Shown: positions 48,488-61,659, counted from the first letter of the stretch. The stretch is DNA of 64,000 nucleotides from Quillaja saponaria (GCA_029379385.1 CM055612.1:9610001-9674000), one strand, 5' to 3'. Translations and numbers: made by a program. The notes: generated by a model not told the origin, from the letters alone.

Positions 48488-51400
48488 ATTATGCGCTTTG
48501 CAGGTGATGAACGCTATTCTTTCGATCCGTTGACCCTCTATTCTTGATGACCATTAGGTGCTGACTAAGAACTTCATTATAAACGATAAATCATGCTGAA
48601 TCATCAAACGACAATTCTCTGTAGGATTTGCGCATATCAAGGAGGTTATTATTATGAAGGGTATCTACCAGCCTTGTGGTTTCAACAATTACAGGCACTT
48701 TGATTAGGACTGCCGTCACGTGTTACAATATATTGGGCACTCCCCAGGGATGTGGGTTTGCTTGTGTTTTAGAAAACAATCAACTTCATTTGAGTTTAAA
48801 TTGCTCCAGATTGTCTCCTTATGCGTTACTGAAAAGTTTATCGGTACTTATTTCTTGTTGAACAAAGTGTAACTTTACTGCTCTTGCGAATGTCTAGGAA
48901 TAGGATCTTATGAGCCTTATGAAGTTCATCTATATAATGGTTAATATTTATATTTATTAATGAAATCATGGTTCATAAGGTGCAAACATGTATTTTATGA
49001 AGTAATCTTATGAGCCCCTTAAAATGTGTTTTGTGATAATGCACACAATGACTAATCAGCTAAAAGCATGAAATTAGGAAAGATTAACTTAAAAAAAGAT
49101 CAATATTAGAATTGAAATAGAAAATGGTTGTTTATGACCCACGGACAAAAGCCTCAGACTAGACATGTGGGTTGTTATCTGCCGATCCATATTTTTATGA
49201 ATTGTGCGAGAGGGATACATTTTCCCAGCAAATTCTGATGCACAATTCTGTTTTGGTTGGTTTAATTTCATTTCTATGTTTTTTGTTGAAGTAATGAAGA
49301 CCCTTTCCCAACAATCTGATTTTCTGATTGTTTTCCGTGTAGTTTTTCTACTGTGTCTTTGTTCATTGGGAAGTCGAAGAGTTGGTTTGTGATAGGTTTT
49401 AGGTTGGAGTTGAACGGTCATTTCTTCTTCTTGACTCTTTTTATGGTTTTAGTTTCAGATACTGCCTGTTTTATTGCTTTCTATGTATATCGCATACCTA
49501 TCCTGAAAACTTTCCCAGGCCATTCTGAAGAAAAATGTTCTCCCCAAACTGTTGCATCTATATACCTGAGAGTCACGAGTTAAGTAGCGCATAAGAGCTG
49601 TATGAAATGTTAAGAAAAGATCCTTGTGGTTAATCCCGTTCTCATAATAGTAATCATAATACCACATGTAGTAGATAGGATGGGGTTGAGAGTTAGCCTC
49701 TTGCACCCTCATCTCCTCTCCTAATAACTGCTTGTTAGCAAAACAATAGAAAAAGAAAAATAATATGCCATTCCCTGCTTCTTCACCAAAGTGATGGAAC
49801 TGCCATATATGGTGTCATTTTGGTCTTCTTAGCATTAGTCTTCCTGCACCAAAGGGTCCTAGTTCGATAGAATTAAGTTTGGAGCTATTTTAGTGCACCA
49901 GTTGCCTACCTTCTATATCTGTTTCCTTGCTAGGACTGCTTGGTGCTCTGCTGTACAGAAATGGTTGCAGAAACGTATGACATCTACACGAAGGTTTGAC
50001 TTGAAGGGAATTCAAGTACGGGCTCATTCAGATGCTTTGTTTTAAATGATGGTCAGAGAGTAAATTATGCCAGTGCACCCTATCAAAAGTAGTAATTTTG
50101 GAGAATGAGTCGTATTTATCTCTCTCTGTTGCACTTGAACCTGATAGTGTTGTTATGGGAATTTTTGTTGGGCAAATGAGTGCAATTGTGTTGTTATACT
50201 GTACCTGGTGGTTGTATGAGTTTCGTTTCTTATTAGGACCATATTATTTGGCAGTAATGATTTGTGGGGCACCTCTAATCAATCTCAGTTGCATGAAAAT
50301 ATGATTTGTGACAGGATGACTGGGTTATATTGTTTTACTTTTATCTTTCCTCTTTTCCTTTTGGGTGGGTAAGGTTGGGGATGTTCAAATAGCTGCAACA
50401 TTTACCTCTGCATGTTTTTGGAGGAGAATAGGGATGCAGTTAGTGTAACTTGTGTTGCCTTTGGCTAGACTTAATGATGGGAAATGCCTGTGAATGTGGG
50501 TGGGAAAGTGGAAAGGAAGTGCTAAAACTAGGAAATAAATTGATGACTTTTTTTTTTCCCTGGAGATGAATCTAATGTCTTGCAACCCCTCATTTATGAC
50601 AATGTTTCTAGTTATCAAATTGATGTGTTATTGTGAATTGCGATAATTCTCCTAAATCCTAATACTGGACTGATGAGAAATTTCAAATTTCTGTGTTTTA
50701 TGCCTGATGATATCAAAACTCCCACTGTATAGCATAGAGCATGTGTGAACTAGTTTCTGCATTGTCAAAGGATATCTGTCTACATGCATGCAAGTATGCA
50801 AGCATTGACAAGTCCTGCTGGAACTCAGACTTCCTTTGAGGATGTAATTCTTAGGCTTCTGAAGCAGCCATGGAGAGTTTTGCAAACTGCAAGTGGCAGA
50901 GGCAGCTCATGGTCAAAGTAAGGCCACCTTTATGGAAATAATGCAAGTTGCAATGGAAAAGATTAGGATATCTATCTTCTCTTTAGCATCATTGTTATTG
51001 CATTTATCATGTTGATACCTGTTCTATCAAGATTGATTGATGATAGTCAAATGTGATAAGATTATGCTTGATAGTGTAGGATGGCAAAGGTGGGATAAGT
51101 AGTGCTATATCGAACTTTTAGCCAGTCATTTTACAAATTGAGTCAGAGATTTAATGATATGTTTCTGCTTCTTCTAGAAGTTATTTGACAACAAACTACA
51201 TACAATTATGCACAATCAACCAGTCTAAAAACTAGTCTAGTTTGGAAAATTTAGAAATATTAGTACAAAAATATTTGGTTTTCTTTTTTAAAAACAAAGA
51301 ATTAATATTGAGACAAACAGCACAAGATTTGTTATGGTTGTTGCAAATCTAAGCATGAGTTAATATGAGTTTGGTTTAGCTTTTATTGTAAATCAAGTTT

Positions 51401-51680
51401 TGAGATGCCTAATTTATTTTGTTGGTAGTGTTTGTATAATCTTAAAAATTATGGTTGTAAATTAGAGAAGTTTTTATTTTTTATATTTTATAGTATGTAA
51501 ATTATTAAAGAAAGATATTCATGAGTAATATTATAAAATTATTAAAATAGTGAAAATAAAATTAAAAAAAGTTTTAATTTGTAGAAAAATAACATAAAGA
51601 ATATATTTGTCTTGACCAGAAAAAAAATAAGATGTGACCGTTGTATTTAATTTATATAAAAAAATTATTATTATTATTAT
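48488..51680 (+). other. 3' flank of the NSR-type gene, less AT-rich, no supported gene
   Basis: 48488 to about 48960 is likely 3' UTR. The sequence remains transcript-like in composition to about 51200, then becomes AT-rich. Open frames (for example 50098-50304) lack a clear ATG and family character. A non-coding transcript or an extended 3' end is possible. Confidence 0.35.
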
Positions 51681-51734
51681 TTGTTTGTAAATAAGAAAAA
51701 TAACATTCGGACTCTTAGCTGTTCACTTCCTGAG

Positions 51735-52720
51735 TCTCCGCATTCTCCGGTCCTCACATGAGAGATGGCAATTGTTGACGGACTGTAATCATTGCACGAG
51801 TCTAGAGTCGATGCATCAATCAAGTCATTCTAGAAGGAAAAAGAAGTAGGAGATGGATGTTTATCTTCACAATTTCTTCTTTCACATTAGTAAATTCACA
51901 CCTATAAAGATTCTTTTTCGTAGAATTTAGGATAGGCTCCCTTTGTTGAAAATAATTTTGGAAATTTTGGAGGATACAAATAGATATTCTACTTAAGAAA
52001 TAAAAGGTAATCTAAAGGATGTTTTTATTTTAAATCTATTTTTTACTTAGGAAAGAAAAATAATAATAATAGTAATAATAATTTTTTTTATCTCAAAAAA
52101 TACATTTTTTTTGGAAGTAGACCATGGTATAGTAGTATATTTTTTACCATCTTGCTTCTTCTGTGTGTCAAAAATAACGATAAGTATAATGTCATTTTTC
52201 TTAAATAAGAGTGAATTATATATATATATATATATATATATCATTACTCTCGTCACATTCGTGTATAGATATATTTATATATATTTTATATTATTACATA
52301 TGAGTTATTTTAAGTAAAAAATAACTATTTAAAAAAATTATTGTAGATGAATGAGTTTCTAATTAATTAATTTTTAGAATTTTTTAGTTTAGTGTGGATG
52401 CTTGTAAGTTTTTATTTATTTTTGATAAAAACTAAAAAATAAATAAGAATTAAGAAATTACTAGAAGAGGTTTTCTAAAGATACTAAATTGACAAAAATA
52501 TCATGTAAATTAAAAGAGTAAAAAATTATATAATATAGGGCACGGTAGGAATTTTTACTGTAAAAAGAATCAGTTAAAGTTAAAGGACATAAATGTTCTA
52601 AGTTTTAGGATAATATAGATATGATAAATTAGAATATTTCATTCTTTGTAGGTTTGTAGGTTTATGTCAATTTGTCAATCATCGTGGTAGGGATAGAGGA
52701 ATTAAAATTGAGAATACTTC
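51735..52720. repeat. First copy of a duplicated upstream-type segment
   Basis: Shares in order with 53530-53940: GCATTCTCC (TCATTCTCC in the other copy), CACGAGTCTAGAGTC, AAGTCATTCTAGAA, AGAGATGGATGTTT, CACAATTTCTTCTTT, CACACCTAT, AAATACATTTTTTT, GATAAATTAGAA and a GTCAATT..ATCGT.GTGGTA segment. This copy is longer because of inserted AT-rich sequence, including a TA microsatellite (52217-52240). Confidence 0.7.
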
Positions 52721-52899
52721 CCAACAACATTCTTAATAAGATTTTAATATGAAATAATACGTGTTCTTATTCCGCAAAACAACCCAAAAGGTAGTTAGAC
52801 ATTTTCAAATTGTAGTTTGAAAGTGAGTGTATGAGGGATTATAAACTTTAGATTGTAGAATATGGATTATTGGAGTGAGGGTATGGATTAGTAAAATGT

Positions 52900-53490
52900 T
52901 CTTTTTAAAATGTTAATTCATAGTTATTTTTTAAAATGTTAATTTATAAATTTGAAAATAATTAAAATATTGTGATAATTCAGAACTTATTAAAGAAAAG
53001 AAAAAAAATTGAGACATTCAATATTAGTTATATAATTATTGAAAAGTTATAAATTTATTAATTTTGGAATGAATTAGTAAAAATAAAATAAAAATCAATA
53101 ATTCTAAAACAATTTCAATTCTATTGATATTAAAATGAAGTAAGAATTGGAAGAAAAGTAAAAAATTGATAATAATCTATTTGGAACAAAATCACAAGTG
53201 TAAAATAACAACTAAATATATCTATTTAATAATTATAAGGTATTTAAAAAAAATTAAAATAATCTTCCATTAATCCACTTTTACAGTATAGAATTCAAAA
53301 ATTATATGACTTAAAATATATATATATTATTTTGAATATTATTTTTTTGTTAAAATAAGCATTAGATCATTTTATAAATAAAAGAGTCTAACCAGACCCG
53401 TCCACCAAAATTTGAACCAGGTGCAATCTTTTAATATCTAACTAGTCAATTTCAAAACTTAAGATGTTAATTTTTATCAACTTGATTTGA
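52900..53490. repeat. Dispersed AT-rich repeat copy between the duplicated segments
   Basis: Similar in order to 42200-42740 (first part) and to 4280-4440 (second part), joining two pieces seen separately elsewhere. This suggests that they are parts of one longer element. Confidence 0.5.
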
Positions 53491-53529
53491 TCGAATCCTA
53501 TATGAGATTAAAATTTGTTATCATTGTTG

Positions 53530-53940
53530 TTGGAATCTCTTCATTCTCCATTCCTTACGAGATTAAATGGGGAAGTACTCTTGATTGTAATAATTCCACG
53601 AGTCTAGAGTCTATACATCAAACAAGTCATTCTAGAAAAGAAAAGAAAAAGTAAGAGATGGATGTTTTCATTCACAATTTCTTCTTTGACATAAATAATT
53701 CCACACCTATCAAGTTTATATGAAAAGAATAAAACTTTTTTTTTTTTTCAAAATTATTTTTCTTATCTTGGAAAATACATTTTTTTTATCATCTTAATTA
53801 TTCGGTATATTTAAAAACATAATTTCATTTTTTTAACTTGGAGTCTATATATATATTAGATAAATTAGAACAATTTACACTTCATAAGTTTGTGTCAATT
53901 ATCGTCGTGGTAATAAACGAATTAAGCTAAAATAAAATAA
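53530..53940. repeat. Second copy of the duplicated upstream-type segment
   Basis: Partner of 51735-52720. It lies 1.3-1.7 kb upstream of the oligopeptide transporter ATG, so it could be distal promoter sequence, with the first copy a duplicate. Confidence 0.7.
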
Positions 53941-53949
53941 GTCAGCTGC

Positions 53950-55278
53950 GGAAATTTAGGAGTTGATCAATACGAACCTACTTCATCCATTTGTTTTGAA
54001 ATTTTAGTTTAGTTGATGGGACACTATTTATTCTGCGTTTATAATTACTAAAATAAGTTAAAAAAAAAATAAATTAAATAATTGCTGAATTCTTATGTCC
54101 TATTTTTCTATATTTGTTAGTTTTTCCTCATGTCATATGTTTTTTTAGATTTTCAATCTTGGAATACCATAGTAAAATTATAATTAAAGATGTGAAATAG
54201 ATAAAACTCTGAGAATATTTAAAAATCAAGTAAGAAAAAATTATATTATTATTTTTCGTGTCCCAAATTACGTCCTGGATCAAAGAAGACCACTAATCTT
54301 TTAATTGTTAATATGAGTAAAAATGATGTTAATATATATCAAAAAAATTAAAAAATATGTGACTATAAGAATTCTGTGAGTTTTGAAATAGTATGAACAG
54401 AAGTTCAGTTCGAAAGAATATCTTATTCTTCATTCTATTTGCTTTTTATCGCTTATTTTGTTGGAGATTTACTTAACTTTTCAAACAAAAATAAAATAGA
54501 AAATCTGGTTTTACTTAAATTTTGTTTTGTATAGTTATCCCTAATTGCTATGAAAGTTTTGAATAGGATAAAATTGTGGATTTCTTTCCTTATTCATCAA
54601 GATTCTTTTTTTCACCGGTATCCTAACTAATTTAAACCTTTTTTTTTTTTTTTCTTCTAAATAGTAGGTGGTGAAAATTTATATTTTTTTTATAAATAAA
54701 TACAAAGTGGATTAAATTTATTAATTTAATCGAAATGCATATATTATAGTAAAGTAGTAATTGAATTAATATCTTTAGTTAAATTTTAATAAAAACAAAG
54801 CTTATTATATGCTGTCAACATAGTTATTTGTCATATATTTAATACTTTTATTATAAATACAAAAAGTTACAATCAAGCATACATCTAATAAAATAAAATG
54901 AAAATATTCAATAAAAAAATAAAATAAAAAATTAATAACTAGTTGATTATTGGAAGTCTGTAAGACAATTATTGGAATAGAATTACGAAATTGTCGTTTA
55001 TGACGATGAAACTCCAACATTAATACGACGGGTCGACAGCGATATGCCGATGTCCCACAGGTTTTACCGTACGTTAACAACCAATTGTGCTGCCCGCTGT
55101 GTACAGGGATCATTTTTGGAAGATTAGGTGGGACCTTTTGACTAGCCCAATAGAATCGAGGAGGGATACTCCCAAATCTCAAACTTCTAATAGTGTGGCA
55201 GTAGTATACATAGATACTACCTTCTCTGCTTGGTTTCAAATAGAGATCTCTCCTTGTTCTGTTTTGTCATTGTAAGCC
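53950..55278 (+). promoter_or_regulatory. Upstream region and 5' leader of the OPT gene
   Basis: AT-rich to about 54950, then less AT-rich to the ATG. No CDS is supported; the 144-codon minus-strand frame at 54805-55239 overlaps the leader and has no family character. Confidence 0.4.
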
Positions 55279-58200
55279 ATGGCTGAGACTTTTGAGGTTG
55301 AGAAGAACATGGGTACCTTTGACGAGGTAAATGACGAATGCCCAATTAAGCAAGTTGGTCTTACAGTGTCCAAAACAGATGATCCCAACTTGCCTGTGCT
55401 TACATTTAGAATGTGGGTTTTGGGTGTTGCTGCTTGTGTTGTATTGTCCTTTGTGAACCAATTCTTTTGGTACAGAAAACAGCCATTGATTATTACTTCC
55501 ATTTCTGCTCAAATTGCTGTTGTACCATTGGGGCATTTAATGGCCAAGTCACTGCCAAATCGTATGTTATTTCACGGTACAAGGTTTGAGTTTTCGCTCA
55601 ATCCAGGGCCGTTTAATATTAAGGAACATGTTTTGATTACTATCTTTGCTAATTCTGGTGCTGGGACTGTCTACGCTACTCATATTTTGACTGCTGTTAA
55701 GCTCTTGTACAAAAGGCAGCTCACTTTCCTTCCTGCCTTCCTTGTCATGCTTACTACTCAGGTTCTTTTTATGTCTTTTAATTTTTTTTTCCCCCTTGAT
55801 TTGGTTCATTTGTTGTTCAGTACTTGTTATTAGAAAGATAAAAGTTAGCTGAATAAATGATTTTTTGTTGATTCTGTAAACTGGGTTGCTGTTATAAATT
55901 TATAATAAATCCCAAAGTCATAATTATATTTGGATTAAAATATAAGGTATGAATTTCTGATGGAAACTTTTACAGGAAATGTCTAATTTTGTCTTCTGTT
56001 ATACTTGTTTGAATCTAGGTGTTAGGGTTTGGCTGGGCAGGACTTTTCAGGAAGTTTCTAGTTGAGCCAGGGGAAATGTGGTGGCCAGCTAATCTGGTTC
56101 AGGTCTCGTTGTTTAGGTAAACTACTTTGTTTTTGCATAATTTGTAGGGGAGTGTGTTTAATATTTTACATAGCACCTAATGTGGGCACGACCACAGGTC
56201 CTTGTGCATTCTCTAAGAGGACAAGCCTTAGGAGTTTGTGAGAAATTAAAAAAATTAATGGGACTCCCCTAAATGCTTAAGTTTTTGGATGAAAAAGTTT
56301 TTTAACAGGATCTGTGATCATACTAATCCAACTAAACCAACGCAGGGCTCTACATGAGAAGGAAAAAAGACCAAGAGGGGGCACAACTCGTACTCAATTC
56401 TTCCTTCTTGTCTTGATAGGTGCCTTTGCTTACTTTGTCCTTCCTGGCTATCTGTTCTTAATGTTGACATCTTTATCATGGGTCTGTTGGACTTCTCCTA
56501 ATTCCATCCTAGTCCAACAATTGGGTTCTGGAATGAATGGTCTTGGAATCGGTTCCTTTGGGATTGATTGGTCTACAATTTCTTCTTACCTTGGTAGTCC
56601 ACTGGCTAGCCCATGGTTTGCCACTGCCAATGTTGCTGTTGGATTCTTCTTTGTGATGTACGTGATGACACCCATCACTTACTGGACAAATACCTATAAC
56701 GCCAAGACCTTCCCCATTTTCTCTAATCAGCTTTTCATGGCAAATGGTTCTGAGTATGACATTTTGAGCATCCTTGATTCCAACTTTCATCTTGATCATG
56801 GCTCCTACTCGAAGAACGGACCTGTAAATCTCAGCACCTTCTTTGCAATGACATATGGCCTTGGATTTGCTACACTTGCGGCTACTATTATGCATGTTCT
56901 ACTCTTTAATGGAAGGTAATCAGTTCATCAAGCATCTAATTAGATTATCATATTGGTTGTAGAAGGATTTTAAATTAAATATGCAAATAGAAACTCATTA
57001 AGCCCGAAAAAATGTCACAGAAATAAAATTTTCCTTTGCTTCTGAAAAAACACATCTTCAATATTCTGATCTCTGTTATACATATGCATAGATGCAGTAT
57101 ATGATTTGTGCTACACTTCTTATGTTTATAATAGTCAACAGCTGTTACTAATTTCTGAAAGAAGGTTCATTTTTATTTTCCTTTTCTTTTTCTTGAAAGG
57201 TTTAAGTTTATCTACTCTTGTTACATGCAGAGATATATGGAAGCAAACCAAAAGGGCTTTTGGAAACAGTAAAACAATGGATATACACACAAGGCTTATG
57301 AAGAGGTACAAATCAGTACCCATGTGGTGGTTTCTTGTCATCCTTGTGGTGAACATTGCAGCAATTATTTTTGCTTGTGAGTATTACAATGAATCACTTC
57401 AACTGCCCTGGTGGGGTGTACTGCTAGCATGTGCCATTTCCATTTTCTTCACTCTACCAATTGGTATAATCCAAGCAACCACAAACCAGGTAACTTGGCA
57501 ACTGAGTTCCATTGACTACTGGTTCTGCATTGGTGTCAAGAAGAATTTTCTGAAACTCATACTTTTATTTGTCTGTTTTTCCTTGACAGCAACCTGGTTT
57601 GAACATTATAACTGAATACATCATTGGGTACATGTATCCAGGACGCCCTGTTGCTAACATGTGCTTTAAGGTGTACGGATACATCAGCATGGCTCAGGCC
57701 TTAACCTTTTTGCAAGACTTTAAGCTTGGACACTACATGAAGATTCCACCAAGAATTATGTTCATGGCACAGGTCAGTTCTTTAATTTCTCTTTCTTGAA
57801 TCTGTATTATAAGAGCATGGTGTAAGACTTCAGTGTTCCAGAGCCTAACCTTGGCAGCGTTGCAGGTAATGGGAACAGTAATAGCAGTATTGGTTTACCA
57901 GTTAACTGCATGGTGGCTAATGGGAACCATCCCTAACCTTTGTGATACCTCCAAGCTTCCTGATAGCAGCCCTTGGACATGCCCCATGGATCGTGTATTC
58001 TATGATGCATCTGTCATCTGGGGACTTGTTGGCCCTCGCAGAATTTTCGGAGACCTTGGTGAATATGGCAATGTCAATTGGTTCTTTCTTGGTGGAGCCA
58101 TTGCTCCTCTTCTAGTTTGGCTTGCACAGAAAGCATTTCCAAATAAAAAATGGATTCGCCTAATTCACATGCCTGTCTTGTTGGGCTCCACATCAATGAT

Positions 58201-58480
58201 GCCCCCTGCAACTGCTGTAAACTTCACCAGTTGGATAATTGCCGGATTTCTGTCTGGATTTGTTGTATATAAGTACCGACCCGAGTGGTGGGAGCGCTAT
58301 AATTATGTCCTCTCTGGTGGTCTTGATGCCGGAACTGCTTTCATGACAATCTTGTTGTTCCTTGCTCTGGGATCCAGGGGCATTGTTCTCAATTGGTGGG
58401 GAAACACCCCAGATGGGTGCCCCTTAGCAAGTTGTCCTACTGCGAAAGGGGTTATAATTGACGGCTGCCCAATTCATTGA
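55279..58480 (+). CDS. Oligopeptide transporter (OPT family, peptide-transport clade)
   Basis: Six exons: 55279-55761, 56019-56116, 56346-56915, 57231-57489, 57590-57772, 57866-58480. They sum to an uninterrupted 735-codon frame, the usual OPT length. The start is ATG in the context GCCATGG. Signature motifs are NPG (108-110, within [25 protein letters not shown]) and KIPPR (521-525, within [11 protein letters not shown]). Many hydrophobic segments fit the 12-16 membrane helices of the family. The end [18 protein letters not shown] is typical of plant OPTs of the OPT1/OPT5 group. Members carry tetra/pentapeptides, glutathione or metal chelates into the cell, usually at the plasma membrane; the substrate cannot be inferred here. 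All splice borders are GT-AG and keep phase. Confidence 0.95.
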
Positions 58481-59082
58481 TCAAAGAACAAAACTATAAA
58501 CTTCTAAACAACTTTTTTCTATTGCTGTGAATAGTTTCAAGTTGGTTTTTTCTTTTCTATGATTAGTTGTTACTTGCAATCTAGTATGCTTGGTGAAGAT
58601 TCGCTAAGAATCATCAGATATAAAATGTCTCTATTCTTAGTAAAACACAAGCTCATTTTACTTGAAAAACTATCTTGTCAGAGTTTTGTTATTTTAAACT
58701 CTAGTTGCAAGAGAGAGAAAAGAAGGTTGAAGATATGTTACTACCGCGACAAAAACATTTATATGGACTACTTTCAAACCGTATCTCAGACAAGAGCCAC
58801 CACCAACTAGGGGACTCCTGATATGGATACGTCTTTCTTTTCTTGTGCTTTCAAAGTCTGTATGTAATCCATTTCAGCTAAAGGCTTCAGGTTATATTTG
58901 GATCTTAAAGAAATGTTATTAGGACAGTAAATAAAAAGAATTTCCAACAAGGACACTAATTTCGCAATCAATTTTCTATTTCATTTCCTTCTTATAGTCT
59001 CTATTTTTTTTTTTTTTTTTAATAAAAAATTACATGGAGCCTTATTGAATAGAGTGCGAATGCTCCTCAATTTCTTTCCTTT
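58481..59082. other. 3' flank of the OPT gene
   Basis: Likely 3' UTR to about 58560 and then non-coding sequence with a T-run near 59005-59020. No gene supported. Confidence 0.5.
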
Positions 59083-61277
59083 AAAGTAAGAAGACTGTTT
59101 ATCAAGAACACCCAATTGAGCAAGTACTTTGGCAGCAAGATGTCAGAGGACTATCTTTTCTGAGTTATTTCTACCAGAGGCATGGTGGCTGAGGATTTGT
59201 ACCTTTCTTTTCTCATATAGTTGAAAAATTCATTCTAAAGCTACCAGAGTTTTCTCCTGCAACCTGTCAGAAGGAAGACTCAGTAGTTTTATCATTAGAG
59301 CTGTGGCATTTGCATCGGCAAGCACCTTAGTTCCACTCCTCAATCTGTCGCCATGAATTAAGGTCAAGAGTTCATCTAATGAAGCTTCACAAGTTCCAGG
59401 ATGCTGTTCTTCAAGCCTCCAAAGCGTTAGCCTCTAAAATGCTGAATGTGTTAGAAATTCATGTGTGGGCTGCCATTAATTATATGGTTTTGTTTTAATA
59501 ATAAAACGGGCTTAAGGTTTGGTCCATTTGAGACATGCTGGTAAAAGTAAGGCTTAAGCACACTGGATTGACAGTAAGTGTAAGCTGAGTGACTTTAGGA
59601 GTATTTAATGGGAGGACTCTTAGAGTTTTATCTGACATGAAATAGCTAGGTCCCCTATCCTCTCTATATATATACGATACGCATTTTGTCCCATTGAAAG
59701 TTACCATAAGAAAATACATAGAGTACGGAAAGGAAGACCTGGCTGTGTGAAGTAATTATTAAGGCATGCTTGACTGAGATTTCAGATATCAGCTGTTATG
59801 GCTCAATCAGGTACACAACTTTATTATTAATGTGTTCTAAATTCATTTATGAGATCTATATGAAATTATAACATAATGTAGACTCAACTGTGAAGATGCC
59901 CAAGTGTGCAGGGCAGCCAATTTCATGCCAGCAAAGCAGCGTCCAAAGACACTATGCTTCTTTATTGGCTTGCTCAAGTCATTCGAACTTTCTGAAAACT
60001 GCTTGATGGAAATGGCCGCATTTTGTTTTGCCAATGCTGTTCCAGAGATCAGCAATTGAGCCAGCACAGGGATAATGCCTGCTTCGGCTACCATCTTCTG
60101 CCATTCCAGAGTTGTTGAGACAGTAAAACGGCAAAGAGCTTGGACAGCATTCGCTGTAACCTGAGTATTTGCCCGGTATGTCTGTTTCCATCAGTAAGGC
60201 ATGCAAAAATGGTTTCAAGAGCCCCAGAATCTAGAAGCAACTGGGTTATTTGTGGGTCCTTTGGAAGTTTAGAGACAATACCCATTGCAGCACCTATCTC
60301 TTCAACATCATTAGTAGTCTCGATGATCCTAAGAAAGTTTTCGATGCATTCCTGACCCGCATGCTCAGAGAAGCTGCTGTCGTCCCTGGCTTCTGTCAAG
60401 CAAAAGAATAGCTTCACAGCATTTGGCCGTACTACTTTGTTGTCAACCTCACACAACTGAACCAATACTCGGACAGCAGAGAGCTGGTATGGACATCAAC
60501 ATTAACTGTTAGTGATTCCTCTGTTAACATTACTTGCATAACAAGATTAAAGACAAAATGGATATTTGAAACTTCAGTGGAAGTCTTTCAATCAGACAGG
60601 CATGTTATATACAGAATGAATAGAGAAAATCCTTCAACCAGACAGGCATGTTATATACAGAATAATATGAAGGAAAACAAACTAATACTGAAGGAAGGTT
60701 GCTTTTGTAATTATTGCTTCGCATTATTTTCATCAGAATTTTAATTTCTCAATGAAATTCTGAGGGCTCTAACAAGAAGTGCAAACCTGGCTCAACTTCA
60801 TTCTTATGTCTAAACCAGAGGGAGATTGGCACATTGCATAAAAGGCTTTCAGAATGCTTGTTGGTATGTCAGGTCCAGTTAAAGAAATAAGAGAGAAGAA
60901 TTTAAATATATCTTCCTCTGATTCTAGAAAAGTCACTTGCTCCTCTTCAGCTTCCTGGACAGTGGTTGATATGGCAAGATGCATTATTGTGGGGGCTACC
61001 CACTTACGCAGAGTTGATGTTTGTGAACTGTGACGATAGAGAAGTTCAAATAGAGGTCCAACCACACCTTCCCTAATCATATGGAGGCCAATCTGTGGCA
61101 GGATTGAGAGTTGTAGAAGAGCCTTGCCAGCCACTTTCTTGATTTGAATTCTACCATTTTTCAGCAACTGAAGAAGTGGGTCCAGTGCACCAGTTTGAAT
61201 TAAATATAATTTATTCTGATCTGTCAGTTCAATTTCTGACAAGGTTTCAGCCATGTCTGTCTTCGTACTTTCTGATC
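59083..61277 (-). pseudogene. SAUL1/PUB44-like ARM-repeat pseudogene (C-terminal part only)
   Basis: Minus strand. Exon A (61277-60787) starts after CAG and reads TDMAETLSEIELTDQNK, GALDPLLQLL, VAPTIMHLAIS, ISLTGPDIP to MKLSQ. Exon B (from about 60475) reads LSAVRVLVQLCEVDNKVVRP, then PKDPQITQLLLDSGAL. It changes frame near 60178 to TANAVQALCRFTVST, and again near 59935 to EIGCPAHLGIFTVES. It is then split by the solo LTR and resumes near 59445 with ILEANAL. It breaks again near 59420, continues CEASLDELLTLIHGDRLRSG, has a stop in ALE*IFQL, and ends AAKVLAQLGVLDKQSSYF. This is the C-terminal armadillo half of the plant U-box E3 ligases PUB43/PUB44 (SAUL1). The U-box and N-terminal half are absent from the window. 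Confidence 0.88.
59449..59873. mobile_element. Solo LTR inserted in the PUB44-like pseudogene
   Basis: 425 bp running from TGTTA to TAACA, a perfect 5-base inverted terminus with TG..CA ends. The flanks are GAATG on the left and TAATG on the right, a 5-base target-site duplication with one mismatch. It lies exactly where the ARM coding sequence is interrupted (VEST on one side, ILEANAL on the other). There are no internal genes, primer-binding site or second LTR, so it is a solo LTR left by LTR-LTR recombination. A TATA-like CTATATATATACG lies near 59664. Confidence 0.85.
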
Positions 61278-61659
61278 CTGTAATGCAATACTCGGTAAAA
61301 ACATATTTAACGATGTACAAGATCAGCTACTTTGCACATGTGGACTCGCCTAACTTCGGAGATACATCAACACGTGCCAAATAAAGATATTAGAAAGTTT
61401 TTCAAATACTCTATGATGATAACAAACTTTTTACAGGATGATGAAATACAGTTACCCACCTTCACTCGCTTAGACAGTCAGATTTATTAAGTTCTGCAAT
61501 TCCACATTTCCCCTCACTCAATTATTCTTTTGTTTTACTTGCTGCCTTTCTCTGTCATTACCTAACAGAGTACTTCTCTTAATTTTTAAATAGTTCTATA
61601 TACAGAATATCTGTATATGATGATTTGTAGACATTCAGAGAGTACAAAGTGGAGGAACA

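Noticed and set aside
54805..55239. 144-codon minus-strand open frame upstream of OPT
   Set aside because: Overlaps the OPT leader, has no recognisable motif and runs into AT-rich DNA.
55236..55536. Overlapping minus-strand open frames in OPT exon 1
   Set aside because: Shadows of the strongly supported OPT coding exon.
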